A stretch of 64,000 nt of DNA from Arthrobacter citreus (GCA_013200995.1 CP053688.1:434001-498000), one strand, 5' to 3'. Positions 7,833 to 16,512 are shown, counted from the first letter of the stretch. Made by a program: numbers and translations. Notes: generated by a model from the letters alone, not told the origin.

Positions 7833-8561
7833 TTATTCTGGTTCTTGCTGTAGGCGTTTAATTCTTCTTCTAAATGCTACAGATGAGACAAGAATACTTA
7901 GTTCATATATAACCAATAGCGGTAAGCTTGTCATCATATCGGATACAAAATCAGGTGGTGAGATTGCCGTCCCGATAATGATAAGGATAAAGTAGGCAAA
8001 TCGTCTTGATTTTTTTAAAAATGCTGGTGATACGATTCCGATGCTTGTTAAAAACATGATAATGACTGGTAAATCAAAGAAAAATGCAAAAGGAATAACT
8101 AAGTTAAATAAGAAGCTAAAATAGCGTTCAGCTGTAAATGTAACTGTTACTAAGTCTGCTCCGATGTTTTGTAAAAACTTTAAAACGTTCGGAAAGATAA
8201 AATAATATCCAAATGCTAAGCCACAAATAAACAATATGAATAAAGCTGGTATGTATAGCATTGTAGTTTTTCGTTCTTTTACATGCAAGGCCGGCTTTAC
8301 AAACGCCCATATTTGATAAGCGATAAATGGGATACTACACGCAATCGCGAATACTCCACCAATCATTAGATAAATCCAAAGTACATCACTTGGACCTAAT
8401 GCTAGAAGTTTTCCATTCAAATCTTTTACAAGGAAATTGAATATAGTTTTCGTATAATACAACCCAATCCCTAAAAAAATAACGAATGCTACAATAACTT
8501 TTATGATTCGATTTCGAAGCTCATCTAAATGGTCAATGACACTCATTTCTTTTTCTTGCAT
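7833..8561 (-). CDS. tatC: Twin-arginine translocase subunit TatC
   Basis: Six-helix membrane receptor of the Tat export pathway, about 242 residues. Visible signatures: HLDELRNRI near the N terminus, the conserved PFIAYQIWAFVKPAL loop, FGYYFIFP and the late IIGTAISPPD segment. ATG 8561 is preferred because a GGGGG purine run lies just before it; the longer frame would use TTG at 8573. No tatA/tatB gene is next to it, unlike the tatA-tatC pairs of Bacillus subtilis, so its TatA partner must lie elsewhere. It is a single gene. Confidence 0.92.
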   Translation of the reverse strand: MQEKEMSVIDHLDELRNRIIKVIVAFVIFLGIGLYYTKTIFNFLVKDLNGKLLALGPSDVLWIYLMIGGVFAIACSIPFIAYQIWAFVKPALHVKERKTTMLYIPALFILFICGLAFGYYFIFPNVLKFLQNIGADLVTVTFTAERYFSFLFNLVIPFAFFFDLPVIIMFLTSIGIVSPAFLKKSRRFAYFILIIIGTAISPPDFVSDMMTSLPLLVIYELSILVSSVAFRRRIKRLQQEPE

Positions 8562-8873
8562 AATTTCCCCCAAAGCAAACTGTGAAAGTATTTTATTACA
8601 CTTTAAAAAGTATAAATTGGCAGCAGTATTTTAGAATACGATATAGTAGCCATCTCTATCGAATAAAGTGTAAGTGCAACTACGTCATTGTCTAAAAGAC
8701 TCTCCAATCGACGAGTTGTAATATTGAGCTTCCTATATTTTGTCAGAAAAATGAACAATCGTCAATGATATCAGGACTTTAATTACCATCTTTTGTTAAT
8801 ATATTAATATGAAATCTAACCTTGTCCGACTATAATTAGAGTATGAGTATGTAAGATAAGGATGGTAAGTATT

Positions 8874-9476
8874 TTGGATGGAAAAAGTCATGTAATTGTA
8901 GGATTATTTGCAACTGGTGTCACAATGTATGCAACAAAGAATGATTCTATAATCGTTCCACTTATTGTAGGGGCAATTAGTAGTTTGGCTCCTGATTTAG
9001 ATCATCATAATAGCTCGCTAACAAAAAAGGTTTCAATGCCGCTAAAAATTTTTTTAAGCTTAATCTTTATAGCAGCTACATTATTTATTGTTATGAAAAC
9101 TGGCGCGTTAATTTATTCTGGCTCCTGGATTTATGGAGTAGGTATTCTCACATTATTTATTATGATAGTTAGCTGGCTTCGGAACATAAAAACAATTTTG
9201 ATGTTAACTGGCATATTAATTGCAGTTATTGGCTGGTTTTTCTTTCATAGTTATTGGTCAATCGTTGCGCTTGGGTTATTTGTTGCTGTTTCATCAAGAT
9301 TAAAACATCGTGGTCCAACGCATTCACTTTATTTTTTAGCGATTTGGAGTGGAATTTGTTATCTACTGCAAAAAGATTTAATGATGAACGGATTATGGTT
9401 AGCTGGTACGGTCGGTTATTTTTCTCACCTTTTAGCAGACCAGTTATTTACAAAACAAAATATTAAGTGGTTATAG
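8874..9476 (+). CDS. YdjM/DUF457-like membrane-bound metal-dependent hydrolase family protein
   Basis: About 200 residues with five or six membrane helices. Family motifs: N-terminal MDGKSHVIVG, the acidic/His cluster LAPDLDHHNS, KHRGPTHS and the C-terminal YFSHLLADQLF; the His and Asp residues are the putative metal ligands. The family (inner-membrane hydrolases, some under LexA control) has no firmly known substrate. TTG 8874 is preferred because AAGGATGG ends 8 bases upstream and the product then starts MDGKSH as in relatives; ATG 8862 has no spaced ribosome binding site. A TATAAT lies at 8831. Confidence 0.78.
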   Translation: MDGKSHVIVGLFATGVTMYATKNDSIIVPLIVGAISSLAPDLDHHNSSLTKKVSMPLKIFLSLIFIAATLFIVMKTGALIYSGSWIYGVGILTLFIMIVSWLRNIKTILMLTGILIAVIGWFFFHSYWSIVALGLFVAVSSRLKHRGPTHSLYFLAIWSGICYLLQKDLMMNGLWLAGTVGYFSHLLADQLFTKQNIKWL

Positions 9477-9551
9477 GCTTCTAAATTCTCACATTTTTTT
9501 ATCACAAATATCCATACTAAGAATGATGTGATGATGAAAGAAGGGGCAGTA

Positions 9552-9977
9552 TTGAAAAAAATAAATTCTCTGATATCCATGTGGATTTTGTTTTTTATGC
9601 TAGCTATGTCATTCTCAGTGGATGCAAGTAGGACCTATAATTCTCAAACTATTAAGGTAAATACGAACTCATTTGTTCTGACTAAACAAACAACAACGAA
9701 TCTTGCACTTAGAAGATCGTATCGTTCAAATAGAAGTTACAGACCGACAGCACCTAGATCAAGTTATCGGTCTTATAGAAGTCCTGGAAGGAACTTTTTT
9801 GGTTATGCAGGTGCATTTGGGTTAGGTTCGCTATTTGGCTCAATGTTAAACCCATTTGGAGGCTATTATGGCGGTCAGCACTTTGGTTTCTCATTTTTTA
9901 GCTTACTATTAGATATTTTAGTAATAGTAGTTATTATTTGGTTTATCAAGAGAATCTTTCGTAGAAACCAATATTAA
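9552..9977 (+). CDS. Exported or membrane protein with Arg/Ser/Tyr-rich and Gly/Phe-rich segments
   Basis: A 141-residue protein from TTG 9552, which has AAGGGG 5 bases upstream; the GTG at 9528 would add an unsupported extension. It has an N-terminal signal peptide (KKINSLISMWILFFMLAMSF), a basic low-complexity region of repeated SYR/RSYR units, a Gly/Phe-rich segment (GYAGAFGLGSLFGSML) and a C-terminal membrane helix ending in KRIFRRNQY. The pattern is found in small Bacillus membrane proteins of unknown role. The DUF2653-like gene follows after 16 bases and is probably cotranscribed. Confidence 0.7.
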   Translation: MKKINSLISMWILFFMLAMSFSVDASRTYNSQTIKVNTNSFVLTKQTTTNLALRRSYRSNRSYRPTAPRSSYRSYRSPGRNFFGYAGAFGLGSLFGSMLNPFGGYYGGQHFGFSFFSLLLDILVIVVIIWFIKRIFRRNQY

Positions 9978-9993
9978 CTTTGTGAGGTGGCTT

Positions 9994-10287
9994 GTGAAAA
10001 TCTTTTTTGATGAACAAGATGTTGCCAATGCAATTTGTGTATATGCAGCTGACCTTGAAGGAATTCGTCCAGAAAATGTACAAATTGAATTTCAATTTAA
10101 TGAAGATGATGGCGTATGCTGTGAAGTATCAGCTAATCATCGGAATTTATTTTATTTTGAGCAACAAATAAGTGATGCAATTGGTTTTTACTTAGACGAG
10201 ATTCATCATTTTTCTTCTCATTCGATGGAAATCATAATTGGTTTTGATGAAGAAGCAGGCATTACGAGTGAAATATTATTTACCTAG
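9994..10287 (+). CDS. YxcD (DUF2653) family protein
   Basis: A 97-residue acidic soluble protein. The N terminus KIFFDEQDVANAICVYAA and the pattern of the rest match the YxcD/DUF2653 family of Bacillus, whose function is unknown. GTG 9994 is preferred because GAGGTGG lies just before it; GTG 9982 would place that ribosome binding site inside the gene. It sits 16 bases after the membrane protein gene, and a strong terminator follows. Confidence 0.75.
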   Translation: MKIFFDEQDVANAICVYAADLEGIRPENVQIEFQFNEDDGVCCEVSANHRNLFYFEQQISDAIGFYLDEIHHFSSHSMEIIIGFDEEAGITSEILFT

Positions 10288-10291
10288 TCAC

Positions 10292-10333
10292 AAAACCCTG
10301 AAGAGAACAAATGTTCTTTTTCGGGTTTTTTTT
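10292..10333 (+). terminator. Terminator of the 9552-10287 unit
   Basis: AAAACCCTGAAGAGAACA pairs with TGTTCTTTTTCGGGTTTT with small internal mismatches, then T8. It may also stop minus-strand transcription of the yqzH pseudogene. Confidence 0.85.
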
Positions 10334-10340
10334 CGTTTAT

Positions 10341-10542
10341 TTAGGCATAAGTCGTCACATATTCGTAAACAATATCTTGTACTATTTCATGTAATTCGCG
10401 GTCATCCTGTAATTGTTCGGTAATGACTTGATTGTACAGTTCATTTAGCATATCAGCTGTAAGCTGTAATCCACTGTTCGTGTTCTCCTCTATATTGCAT
10501 TAGTGCGCGTTTAATCATCTGTTTTATAAATTGTCCATTCAC
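10341..10542 (-). pseudogene. yqzH: yqzH-like gene broken by a frameshift
   Basis: From GTG 10542 (GGGAGG 9 bases upstream) the frame reads VNGQFIKQMIKRALMQYR and stops at 10453-10455 after 29 residues. With one base removed after the codons for QW, the other frame continues LQLTADMLNELYNQV and ends HEIVQDIVYEYVTTYA at 10341. The joined product of about 66 residues matches the YqzH family in length and pattern. yqzH lies next to yqjW/yqjX in Bacillus subtilis, as here. It is probably a recent frameshift, or a sequencing error. Confidence 0.65.
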
Positions 10543-10619
10543 TGCATTTTTCCTCCCTTAAGCTACTTTTTAGTATATCCAAAATTTTGTATCGTTCCTA
10601 GCGAAAAAAACATTGAAAT

Positions 10620-10673
10620 AGAACGTATATTCGTTTAATATATGTTTATAATAAAAATAAGAACATTAGTTCT
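10620..10673 (+). promoter_or_regulatory. Promoter with two LexA-like (SOS) boxes
   Basis: GAACATTAGTTC inside the palindrome AGAACATTAGTTCT (10660-10673), and a weaker GAACGTATATTC (10621-10632), flank a TATAAT (10647-10652). GAAC-N4-GTTC is the core of the Bacillus LexA/DinR operator. This fits SOS control of the polymerase gene that starts at 10704. Confidence 0.6.
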
Positions 10674-10703
10674 GCTATTTTTTGGAAAATCGGAGTGATA
10701 TGT

Positions 10704-11966
10704 ATGAGCATTTGTTATGAAGAGTTACCACATCATCGTATATTATGCATCGATATGAAGAGCTTTTATGCAAGTTGTTCTGCGGTCATGCTCGAATTAG
10801 ATCCATTGGAATGTTATTTAGCAGTTGTTGGAGATGTAGAAAGAGAAGGAAGTATTGTGCTTGCAGCTTCACCGCGATTAAAAAAGGAGTTTGGAATCAA
10901 AACAGGATCAAGGGTTTTTGAAATACCAAAAAATCCGCGAATTAAAATTGTAAATCCTTCAATGGCAAAATACTTAGAAGTCTCAACAAACATCGTAAAA
11001 TTATTAAATGAATTTGTACCTTTAGAGGATTTACATGTATACAGTGTCGATGAATGTTTTTTAAAGGTCGATGGAGTAAAAAAATTATGGGGGGATGCAT
11101 GGGAGGTTGCCGAAAAAATTCGTGCTGAGATTATGGCACGATTTCAATTACCATGTTCGGTTGGGATTGGCCCCAACATGCTTTTGTCGAAGCTCTGCTT
11201 GGATTTAGAAGGAAAAAAAGATGGGATAGCAGAGTGGACTTATGAAGATGTAGAAAAAAAACTATGGCAAGTAAGTCCTCTTAGTGAAATGTGGGGAATC
11301 GGTAAAAGAACCGAGCGAACTTTAAATGGAGTGGGGATTTTTACGGTAGGACAGCTAGCGAAATATCCTCTTCATTTGCTTGAAAAGAAATTTGGAGTAA
11401 TGGGCAATCAACTATATCATCATGCATGGGGAGTAGATTTGTCTGAACTAGGTGCGCCAATAATGAACGGGCAAATTAGTTTTGGTAAAAGCCAAATATT
11501 AATGAGGGATTACACAAAAATAGAAGAGATTAAATTTGTTATACGTGAAATGTGCGAAGAGGTTGCGCGCCGAACTCGAAATGCAAAAAAAGCAGGAAGA
11601 ACCGTTACTTTAGGAATTGGATATAGTCGTGAAGAGTTCGGTGGAGGATTTTCTCATGCGTTTACAATGGATGAACCTACAAATATTACTTCAGATTTGT
11701 ATAAAATATGTGCAAAACTTTTTGATCAATATTACGAAGGAAAGACTGTTCGCCAAATCCTCATCTCCCTTTCGAACATTGTTAGTGATGAAATCATGCA
11801 ACTAAATTTATTTGATCAGAAAAAACCTCAAAAGCGTAAATTAGGATATGTCATGGATGCAGTCCGAAAAAAATACGGATCAACTGCGCTCCTTTGGGCT
11901 GTTTCTTATGCAGAAGGAGGAACGACACTATCTCGAAGCAAGCTAGTAGGTGGACATAAAGGTTGA
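10704..11966 (+). CDS. Y-family DNA polymerase, UvrX/YqjW type
   Basis: A 420-residue translesion polymerase of the ImpB/MucB/SamB family. Motifs: ILCIDMKSFYASC (catalytic Asp of motif I), YSVDECFL (second acidic pair), VGIGPNMLLSKLCLD, the helix-hairpin-helix MWGIGKRTERTLNGVGIFTVG and a C-terminal little-finger region. The long C-terminal tail and the YolD-like partner at 12058 match Bacillus subtilis yqjW-yqjX. ATG 10704 is chosen over GTG 10695 because GGAGTGAT sits upstream. LexA-like boxes upstream imply damage induction. Confidence 0.9.
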   Translation: MSICYEELPHHRILCIDMKSFYASCSAVMLELDPLECYLAVVGDVEREGSIVLAASPRLKKEFGIKTGSRVFEIPKNPRIKIVNPSMAKYLEVSTNIVKLLNEFVPLEDLHVYSVDECFLKVDGVKKLWGDAWEVAEKIRAEIMARFQLPCSVGIGPNMLLSKLCLDLEGKKDGIAEWTYEDVEKKLWQVSPLSEMWGIGKRTERTLNGVGIFTVGQLAKYPLHLLEKKFGVMGNQLYHHAWGVDLSELGAPIMNGQISFGKSQILMRDYTKIEEIKFVIREMCEEVARRTRNAKKAGRTVTLGIGYSREEFGGGFSHAFTMDEPTNITSDLYKICAKLFDQYYEGKTVRQILISLSNIVSDEIMQLNLFDQKKPQKRKLGYVMDAVRKKYGSTALLWAVSYAEGGTTLSRSKLVGGHKG

Positions 11967-12057
11967 AAATTTCTTGAAGCCGCTCTAGCTAACTTTCCCC
12001 TTATAAGTCAAAACAACTAGTATTTGTCTCAACAAGAAGAATAAGAAAAGGAGAAGA

Positions 12058-12396
12058 ATGCCGATGATTCGTGACCGTGGAACGATTAAATGGACTTCAA
12101 TGATGTTACCTGAACACGTGAAAATACTCCGTGATTGGAAAGTATCCCAAAACTATGAACAACCAAAAGATGTAGACGAACAATTATTAGAGGAAATGAA
12201 CCGTCAACTTCAGCAGGCAATTCACGAGGATGCAAGTGTGCAAATTACTTACTATAAAGATCACTATCATCATAATGTAAAAGGAAAAATAGGGAAAATC
12301 AATTTACACCAAAATAGACTATCCATTTATGAAGAACAAGCTGGATATATGGAGCTATACTTAAGCGATATTGTTGACGTCAAAATTGAATCATAA
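12058..12396 (+). CDS. YolD-like family protein (YqjX type)
   Basis: A 112-residue protein of the YolD-like family. It begins MPMIRDRGTIKWTSMMLPEHV, which is diagnostic (RGxxKWxxxMLPEH), and ends in a region rich in His and Tyr. YolD proteins are encoded with Y-family polymerases of the UvrX type and are thought to assist or replace UmuD-like partners; this is inferred from association. AAAGGAG precedes ATG 12058. It lies 91 bases after the polymerase gene, probably the same SOS unit. Confidence 0.87.
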   Translation: MPMIRDRGTIKWTSMMLPEHVKILRDWKVSQNYEQPKDVDEQLLEEMNRQLQQAIHEDASVQITYYKDHYHHNVKGKIGKINLHQNRLSIYEEQAGYMELYLSDIVDVKIES

Positions 12397-12465
12397 AATA
12401 ATGTTAATCATTAACGAAAAATCCCCCCTACTTCTGTATATATACATCGAAAGGGGGAGTTGAAA

Positions 12466-12690
12466 ATGGCACAAATTGCTACTCAACAACTTACATTGTA
12501 TGTAAATTTACATGCAGGAAAAGATGCACAAGGAAAAATCATCATCAAGAGAAAGGCATACAAAAATGTCCGAGTTGATCTTGATTTAGTGAAGCTAAGC
12601 GAAGTTGGAAATGCTTTAGCATCACTGCAAGAACTACCATTAGTAGACCTAGCAGTACTAAGCAACGGAATACTTTTAAACAGTCTGTAA
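12466..12690 (+). CDS. DUF1659 family protein
   Basis: A 74-residue small protein starting MAQIATQQLTLYVNLHAGKD; the family is found in Bacillus as a pair with a DUF2922 protein, as here (next gene 17 bases on). No catalytic motif is visible. ATG 12466 has GGGGGAG 6 bases upstream; TTG 12460 would put the start inside the spacing. The ribosome binding site can pair with TCCCCCC at 12422-12428, so translation might be structure-controlled. The function of the family is not known. Confidence 0.75.
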   Translation: MAQIATQQLTLYVNLHAGKDAQGKIIIKRKAYKNVRVDLDLVKLSEVGNALASLQELPLVDLAVLSNGILLNSL

Positions 12691-12707
12691 ACAAGGAGGA
12701 AAGTGAC

Positions 12708-12923
12708 ATGATTCAAACATTAGAACTAAAATTTTTAAATGAAAGTGAAAAGGTTGTTACTCTCACAGTAGACAATCCAACAATCCCAGTTAGTCCAACA
12801 TTAATTAATCAAGTAATGGACAAAATTGTAGCAAATAACGTATTCACTTCTTCAGGTGGATTTGTTGTAGCAAAGCAGGGTGCTCGATTGGTTGGGAAAG
12901 AGATTGTTGAGATTGAGTTATAA
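12708..12923 (+). CDS. DUF2922 family protein
   Basis: A 71-residue small protein, second of the DUF1659-DUF2922 pair. It starts MIQTLELKFLNESEKVVTLT and ends VVAKQGARLVGKEIVEIEL, typical of the family. An AAGGAGG ribosome binding site precedes ATG 12708. No function is known. It ends about 85 bases before the terminator at 13008. Confidence 0.78.
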   Translation: MIQTLELKFLNESEKVVTLTVDNPTIPVSPTLINQVMDKIVANNVFTSSGGFVVAKQGARLVGKEIVEIEL

Positions 12924-13007
12924 GCTCTAAAAACTTAAAAAATAAGCGCTACTATAGGATAAATGACAGAAATAGTAACGATGTAAGAGAGCCTTGACCA
13001 TTAGTTT

Positions 13008-13040
13008 AAAGACCTTCTTAAATGCAGAAGGTCTTTTTTT
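13008..13040 (+). terminator. Terminator of the DUF1659-DUF2922 pair
   Basis: AAAGACCTTCT/AGAAGGTCTTT stem followed by T7. Confidence 0.87.
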
Positions 13041-13168
13041 GCGTTATAATAGTAAAGAATGAACTCATAAAATAGTAGATAGTAAAATTGTAATAAGAAT
13101 GTTTTAGTAGAATTAGTGAATACTTAGCATTCAAATAGCAATAGAATAGTAGAAAAGGGGAGAACGAC

Positions 13169-14008
13169 ATGGCATTAATTGCAATTGATATGGATGGTAC
13201 ACTTGTAAATGGTAAAAATGGGATACCAGCAGAAAATATTGAAAGCATCCGGGCAGCACAAAAGGAAGGAATCCATGTTGTCATTTCTACGGGCAGAATG
13301 TATGAAAGTGCGAAGGAAGCATTAGATGAAGCTGGATTGACTTGTCCGATTGTTTGTTTAAATGGATCTCAAATATATGACTATGAAGCGAAAATTTTGC
13401 ATAATGATTCAATGGATAAAGAAATTTTTGCAAAAGCTTTAAGCATATGTGAGGCGGAAAATAAGACATTTATTATAAGTACTAGTGAAGGATCATTTAC
13501 GAAGTGCCGAGATACTCTATACGATGAATTTTTTACTGATAAGAATACTGGCAAGACGCATAAGGTTACGGCTACTTTAAGAAAAGTTCGAAATTACACT
13601 TCAATTGAGGATTTTAATAATCTTGATGTTTATAAAATATTATTTCTTTCCAATAATAAAGAAGCTATTAGCCGTATTCGACTAAATTTAATGCAAGAAG
13701 AAGGGCTATTAATTACTTCATCAAGCTCAAACAATGTTGAAATTAATGCCGCAAATGTTAGTAAAGGAGCGGCTTTATTGAAGCTTGCCCCAATTCTTGG
13801 AGTAGATTTAAAGGATAGCATGGCAATAGGAGATAGCTTTAATGATGTCTCTATGTTTAACCGAGTAGGATTTCCGGTAGCGATGGGAAATGCGAAAGAA
13901 GAACTAAAAAGCCATTGTACATTTGTTACGAAAACAAACGAAGAAGCAGGCGTAGCGCATGCGATTTATCATTTTTTAGACCAAAAACAAAAATTGAAGC
14001 AAAACTAA
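13169..14008 (+). CDS. Cof-type HAD-IIB family phosphatase
   Basis: A 279-residue haloacid dehalogenase-type hydrolase, probably a sugar or nucleotide phosphatase. The nucleophile motif IDMDGTLV has Asp7 and Asp9, motif II is VVISTGRM, and motif III/IV is AIGDSFNDVSMFNRVGFPVA. The cap between residues 85 and 200 is the IIB type. Start ATG 13169 is backed by a GGGGAGA ribosome binding site. It is a single gene with its own terminator. The substrate cannot be predicted because Cof proteins are promiscuous. Confidence 0.88.
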   Translation: MALIAIDMDGTLVNGKNGIPAENIESIRAAQKEGIHVVISTGRMYESAKEALDEAGLTCPIVCLNGSQIYDYEAKILHNDSMDKEIFAKALSICEAENKTFIISTSEGSFTKCRDTLYDEFFTDKNTGKTHKVTATLRKVRNYTSIEDFNNLDVYKILFLSNNKEAISRIRLNLMQEEGLLITSSSSNNVEINAANVSKGAALLKLAPILGVDLKDSMAIGDSFNDVSMFNRVGFPVAMGNAKEELKSHCTFVTKTNEEAGVAHAIYHFLDQKQKLKQN

Positions 14009-14025
14009 TTAAAGATTAGTCATAG

Positions 14026-14068
14026 AGGGAACTCAGAAAGTCAAAGTACTTTTTGGGTTCCTTTTTTT
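14026..14068 (+). terminator. Terminator of the HAD gene
   Basis: AGGGAACTCAGAAAGT pairs with ACTTTTTGGGTTCCT, followed by a T run. Confidence 0.82.
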
Positions 14069-14216
14069 AAATTCTATTAAATCAAAAAAATATTAAAAAA
14101 CTAGTGGACATGCCGTAACGAAAAAGGAAAATTTTCATATTAATAAGATATAGACAAGCCTTTAACTAGTAATTTCGAAAGAGGATTTATGTCTAATAAT
14201 AAGAAAAGGTGATAGT

Positions 14217-14663
14217 ATGAGACATCCGAGACACCCAAGACATCATTATCCGCCAATCCCTCCAGGGGAAAATTTTGCATTTGTTACAAATAGCGGAGGA
14301 AAAGTTGAGGTAACAAGTAAGGGTACAAATATAACTTTCCCATCATTTCAATATTTAGGCGAAGGAATTACAATTAATCGAGCAAATGATCGCTTAACAA
14401 TTGAGGAACCAGGTAATTATTTTATTACTTACACTGTGAATTTAAATTTACTATTGGGAGTATCTTCAAGAATTTTAATAAATGGTCGACCTATAAATGC
14501 ATCCGTAATCGCAAATGAAGTGAATAGATCCATCTATAGTAGTCAAATGGTTTTACCGTTAGATGCTGGAAACACAATTTCACTTCAATTATTTGATTTT
14601 GAAGGAGAAGTTACGCTGTTACAAGGTGCGGGAGCAACTATTAATGTTTTCAGAGTTCACTAA
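14217..14663 (+). CDS. BclA C-terminal-like (jelly-roll) spore surface protein
   Basis: A 148-residue protein. The N terminus is basic and rich in His and Pro (RHPRHPRHHYPPIPPGE). The rest is a beta-rich domain of about 125 residues resembling the TNF-like C-terminal domain of exosporium BclA (ending GEVTLLQGAGATINVFRV). There is no collagen Gly-X-Y region, so it would be a head domain without a stalk. AAAGGTGAT precedes ATG 14217. Location on the spore surface is inferred from the family. It stands alone, with a terminator after it. Confidence 0.65.
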   Translation: MRHPRHPRHHYPPIPPGENFAFVTNSGGKVEVTSKGTNITFPSFQYLGEGITINRANDRLTIEEPGNYFITYTVNLNLLLGVSSRILINGRPINASVIANEVNRSIYSSQMVLPLDAGNTISLQLFDFEGEVTLLQGAGATINVFRVH

Positions 14664-14687
14664 TTTCAATTAATTGCTCCTTATTGC

Positions 14688-14725
14688 AAAAAATGCATTA
14701 CTTTTTTTAAGTAGTGCATTTTTTT
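14688..14725 (+). terminator. Terminator
   Basis: AAATGCATTACTT/AAGTAGTGCATTT stem followed by T7; ends the BclA-like gene. Confidence 0.85.
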
Positions 14726-14816
14726 ATGGATTGAAAGCATAGAGTAAAAAGGGATATCTACTGCTAGACGCGAAAGTACATAAACGAGCAAATAAAAAAG
14801 GTTAGGAGAAATATAT

Positions 14817-15311
14817 ATGAGTAAAAAAGAATTTCTATTAGATCAATTAGAAGTTTGTCGCAATGTTGAAAGTTGGATTCAGCCTTTAAGTATAGCATTA
14901 GAAAATTTAAGCTTAGAAGATATTAGATGGAGACAAAATGAGTCTACACATACGATTTGCGAAATCGTAAATCATCTTTATTTTTATAATGAAAGATGGT
15001 TAAGAAGATTTAAGGGGGAAATCCCTACTGAAATGAGAGAAAGTAATGCTTCAACTTTTCGTAATTTAGAAAATTTAACAATAGAAAGCTGGCAGGAGTT
15101 AGTTCAGCGGTTAGATGAAAACTTAGCCAATTGGCAGCTAGCTATAAAAGAAATAGATGAATCAAAACTGCATGAACAAATTCCGAATTTTCCAGTAGAT
15201 GCAAATTGGTGGGGAGCGTTATCTAACTTATGTACTCATAATACATATCATATAGGGCAAATCATTTATATTCGAAAAGCACAAGGTTCGTGGCAATCGA
15301 AAGAAGAGTAA
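14817..15311 (+). CDS. DinB family protein
   Basis: A 164-residue four-helix-bundle protein of the DinB/YfiT-like superfamily. The three metal-binding His can be seen: one in EIVNHLYFYNERW and two in THNTYHIGQI near the C terminus. Members are thiol-dependent (often bacillithiol) S-transferases or hydrolases, but most are uncharacterised. The ribosome binding site is AGGAGAA before ATG 14817. It is a single gene. Confidence 0.82.
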   Translation: MSKKEFLLDQLEVCRNVESWIQPLSIALENLSLEDIRWRQNESTHTICEIVNHLYFYNERWLRRFKGEIPTEMRESNASTFRNLENLTIESWQELVQRLDENLANWQLAIKEIDESKLHEQIPNFPVDANWWGALSNLCTHNTYHIGQIIYIRKAQGSWQSKEE

Positions 15312-15424
15312 GGGTTCATGAGTAAGCAAAAAAGCAGAAATCATTAAAAATGTTACTAATAGAGGGTTCACTTAGCGATGATATTGTTGGACGCTAATTG
15401 ACCAACTCATTTTTCAACAACGTG

Positions 15425-15460
15425 AAATACGATCTTTATAGAAAAAGATCGTATTTTTTT
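15425..15460 (+). terminator. Terminator-type hairpin
   Basis: AAATACGATCTTT/AAAGATCGTATTT followed by T. It lies 114 bases after the DinB gene and 100 bases before the next gene. Confidence 0.8.
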
Positions 15461-15560
15461 ATTGCTGGAATAGAAATAGTAGGCTAATTTGGAAGAAGCA
15501 GGAATATATAGAAGTAGAGTTGAAAAAAAGTATATAAAATAAGAAAAATGGAGACCAAAA

Positions 15561-16487
15561 ATGATTGCACAAAATGTTATTGCTTACATTTTAAAGAAGT
15601 ATAAGCTAGATGAATCAAACTTTTTAGGAAAAGGACAAGAAGCAGAAGTTTATGCTTATGATCATGAGAGAGTTTTAAAAATATATAAGCTAGCAGCCTA
15701 TCCAAAACTAAAGATATTAAAGCAATTTTATGAGTCATTAAACTTTAGTGATGTACATTTTGAACTGCCGAAAATTCACGAAATTATAAAAGAAGAACAT
15801 ACTATTTTAACGATTGAAAAACGAATTGAAGGTAAAAATATTCAAAAGGATTTATCAAAGTATAATGAGCAAAAATTAGATTCTTTTTTTGAAAACTATT
15901 TATCTACAATATTAAGTATCCAAACAATTAAATTAGAAAACCGAATTAAAGGCATTAAATTATTAAGTGATTATGAAATTTCTTCTAAGGATTGGTATGA
16001 TTTTTTAAAACAGTCATTACTAAAAAAGAATATCGAAGTAGAAGGCTATTTAAAAAAAGATGTAATGGATTATGAAGTGAAATTAAATCGACTACTGGAA
16101 GGATTTTCGGTTAAATATGAAGGGGTCTATTCACTTGTACATGGGGATTATTATCCATCAAATCTATTAGTAAATGAAAATGGACAAATCAATGGAGTAA
16201 TTGATTTCGGATTGATGACATTATATGGGGACCCATTATTTGATGTTGCATTGAGTTGGATTTTATTTGATTTATATGATGAATTGGGAGAAGTAAAATT
16301 AGAAAGATATTTAAATAAAATAGTTAATAAATTAGGTGAAGAAGTTAGAAGTACAATCCATTTATACGTTCTTTTTTATAGTATTTATTCAGCTAATTTC
16401 TTTTCGGAAAATTGCAGCGATGGACATTATCAGTGGAGTGTTCGCAATTTAAATAATGAGAGATTTTGGATAGCGCTAGGAAACTAA
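15561..16487 (+). CDS. Aminoglycoside phosphotransferase (APH)-like kinase
   Basis: A 308-residue kinase-like protein. It has a glycine-loop-like LGKGQEAEVYAYD near residues 22-34 with Lys in VLKIYKL, the catalytic HGDYYPSNLL near residue 200, and the metal-binding VIDFGLM. The fold covers antibiotic, choline, homoserine and sugar kinases; nothing in the context gives the substrate. GGAGA precedes ATG 15561. Resistance should not be assumed. Confidence 0.8.
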   Translation: MIAQNVIAYILKKYKLDESNFLGKGQEAEVYAYDHERVLKIYKLAAYPKLKILKQFYESLNFSDVHFELPKIHEIIKEEHTILTIEKRIEGKNIQKDLSKYNEQKLDSFFENYLSTILSIQTIKLENRIKGIKLLSDYEISSKDWYDFLKQSLLKKNIEVEGYLKKDVMDYEVKLNRLLEGFSVKYEGVYSLVHGDYYPSNLLVNENGQINGVIDFGLMTLYGDPLFDVALSWILFDLYDELGEVKLERYLNKIVNKLGEEVRSTIHLYVLFYSIYSANFFSENCSDGHYQWSVRNLNNERFWIALGN

Positions 16488-16512
16488 AAATTATATGAAA
16501 CGATGAATAATA

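Noticed and set aside
10300..10315. LexA box AGAACAAATGTTCT
   Set aside because: It matches the LexA pattern well but is the apex of the stem of a terminator hairpin at 10292-10333 and lies at gene ends, not at a promoter.
15561..16487. Aminoglycoside resistance gene
   Set aside because: Only the general APH kinase fold is visible. This family includes many metabolic kinases and nothing supports a drug substrate.
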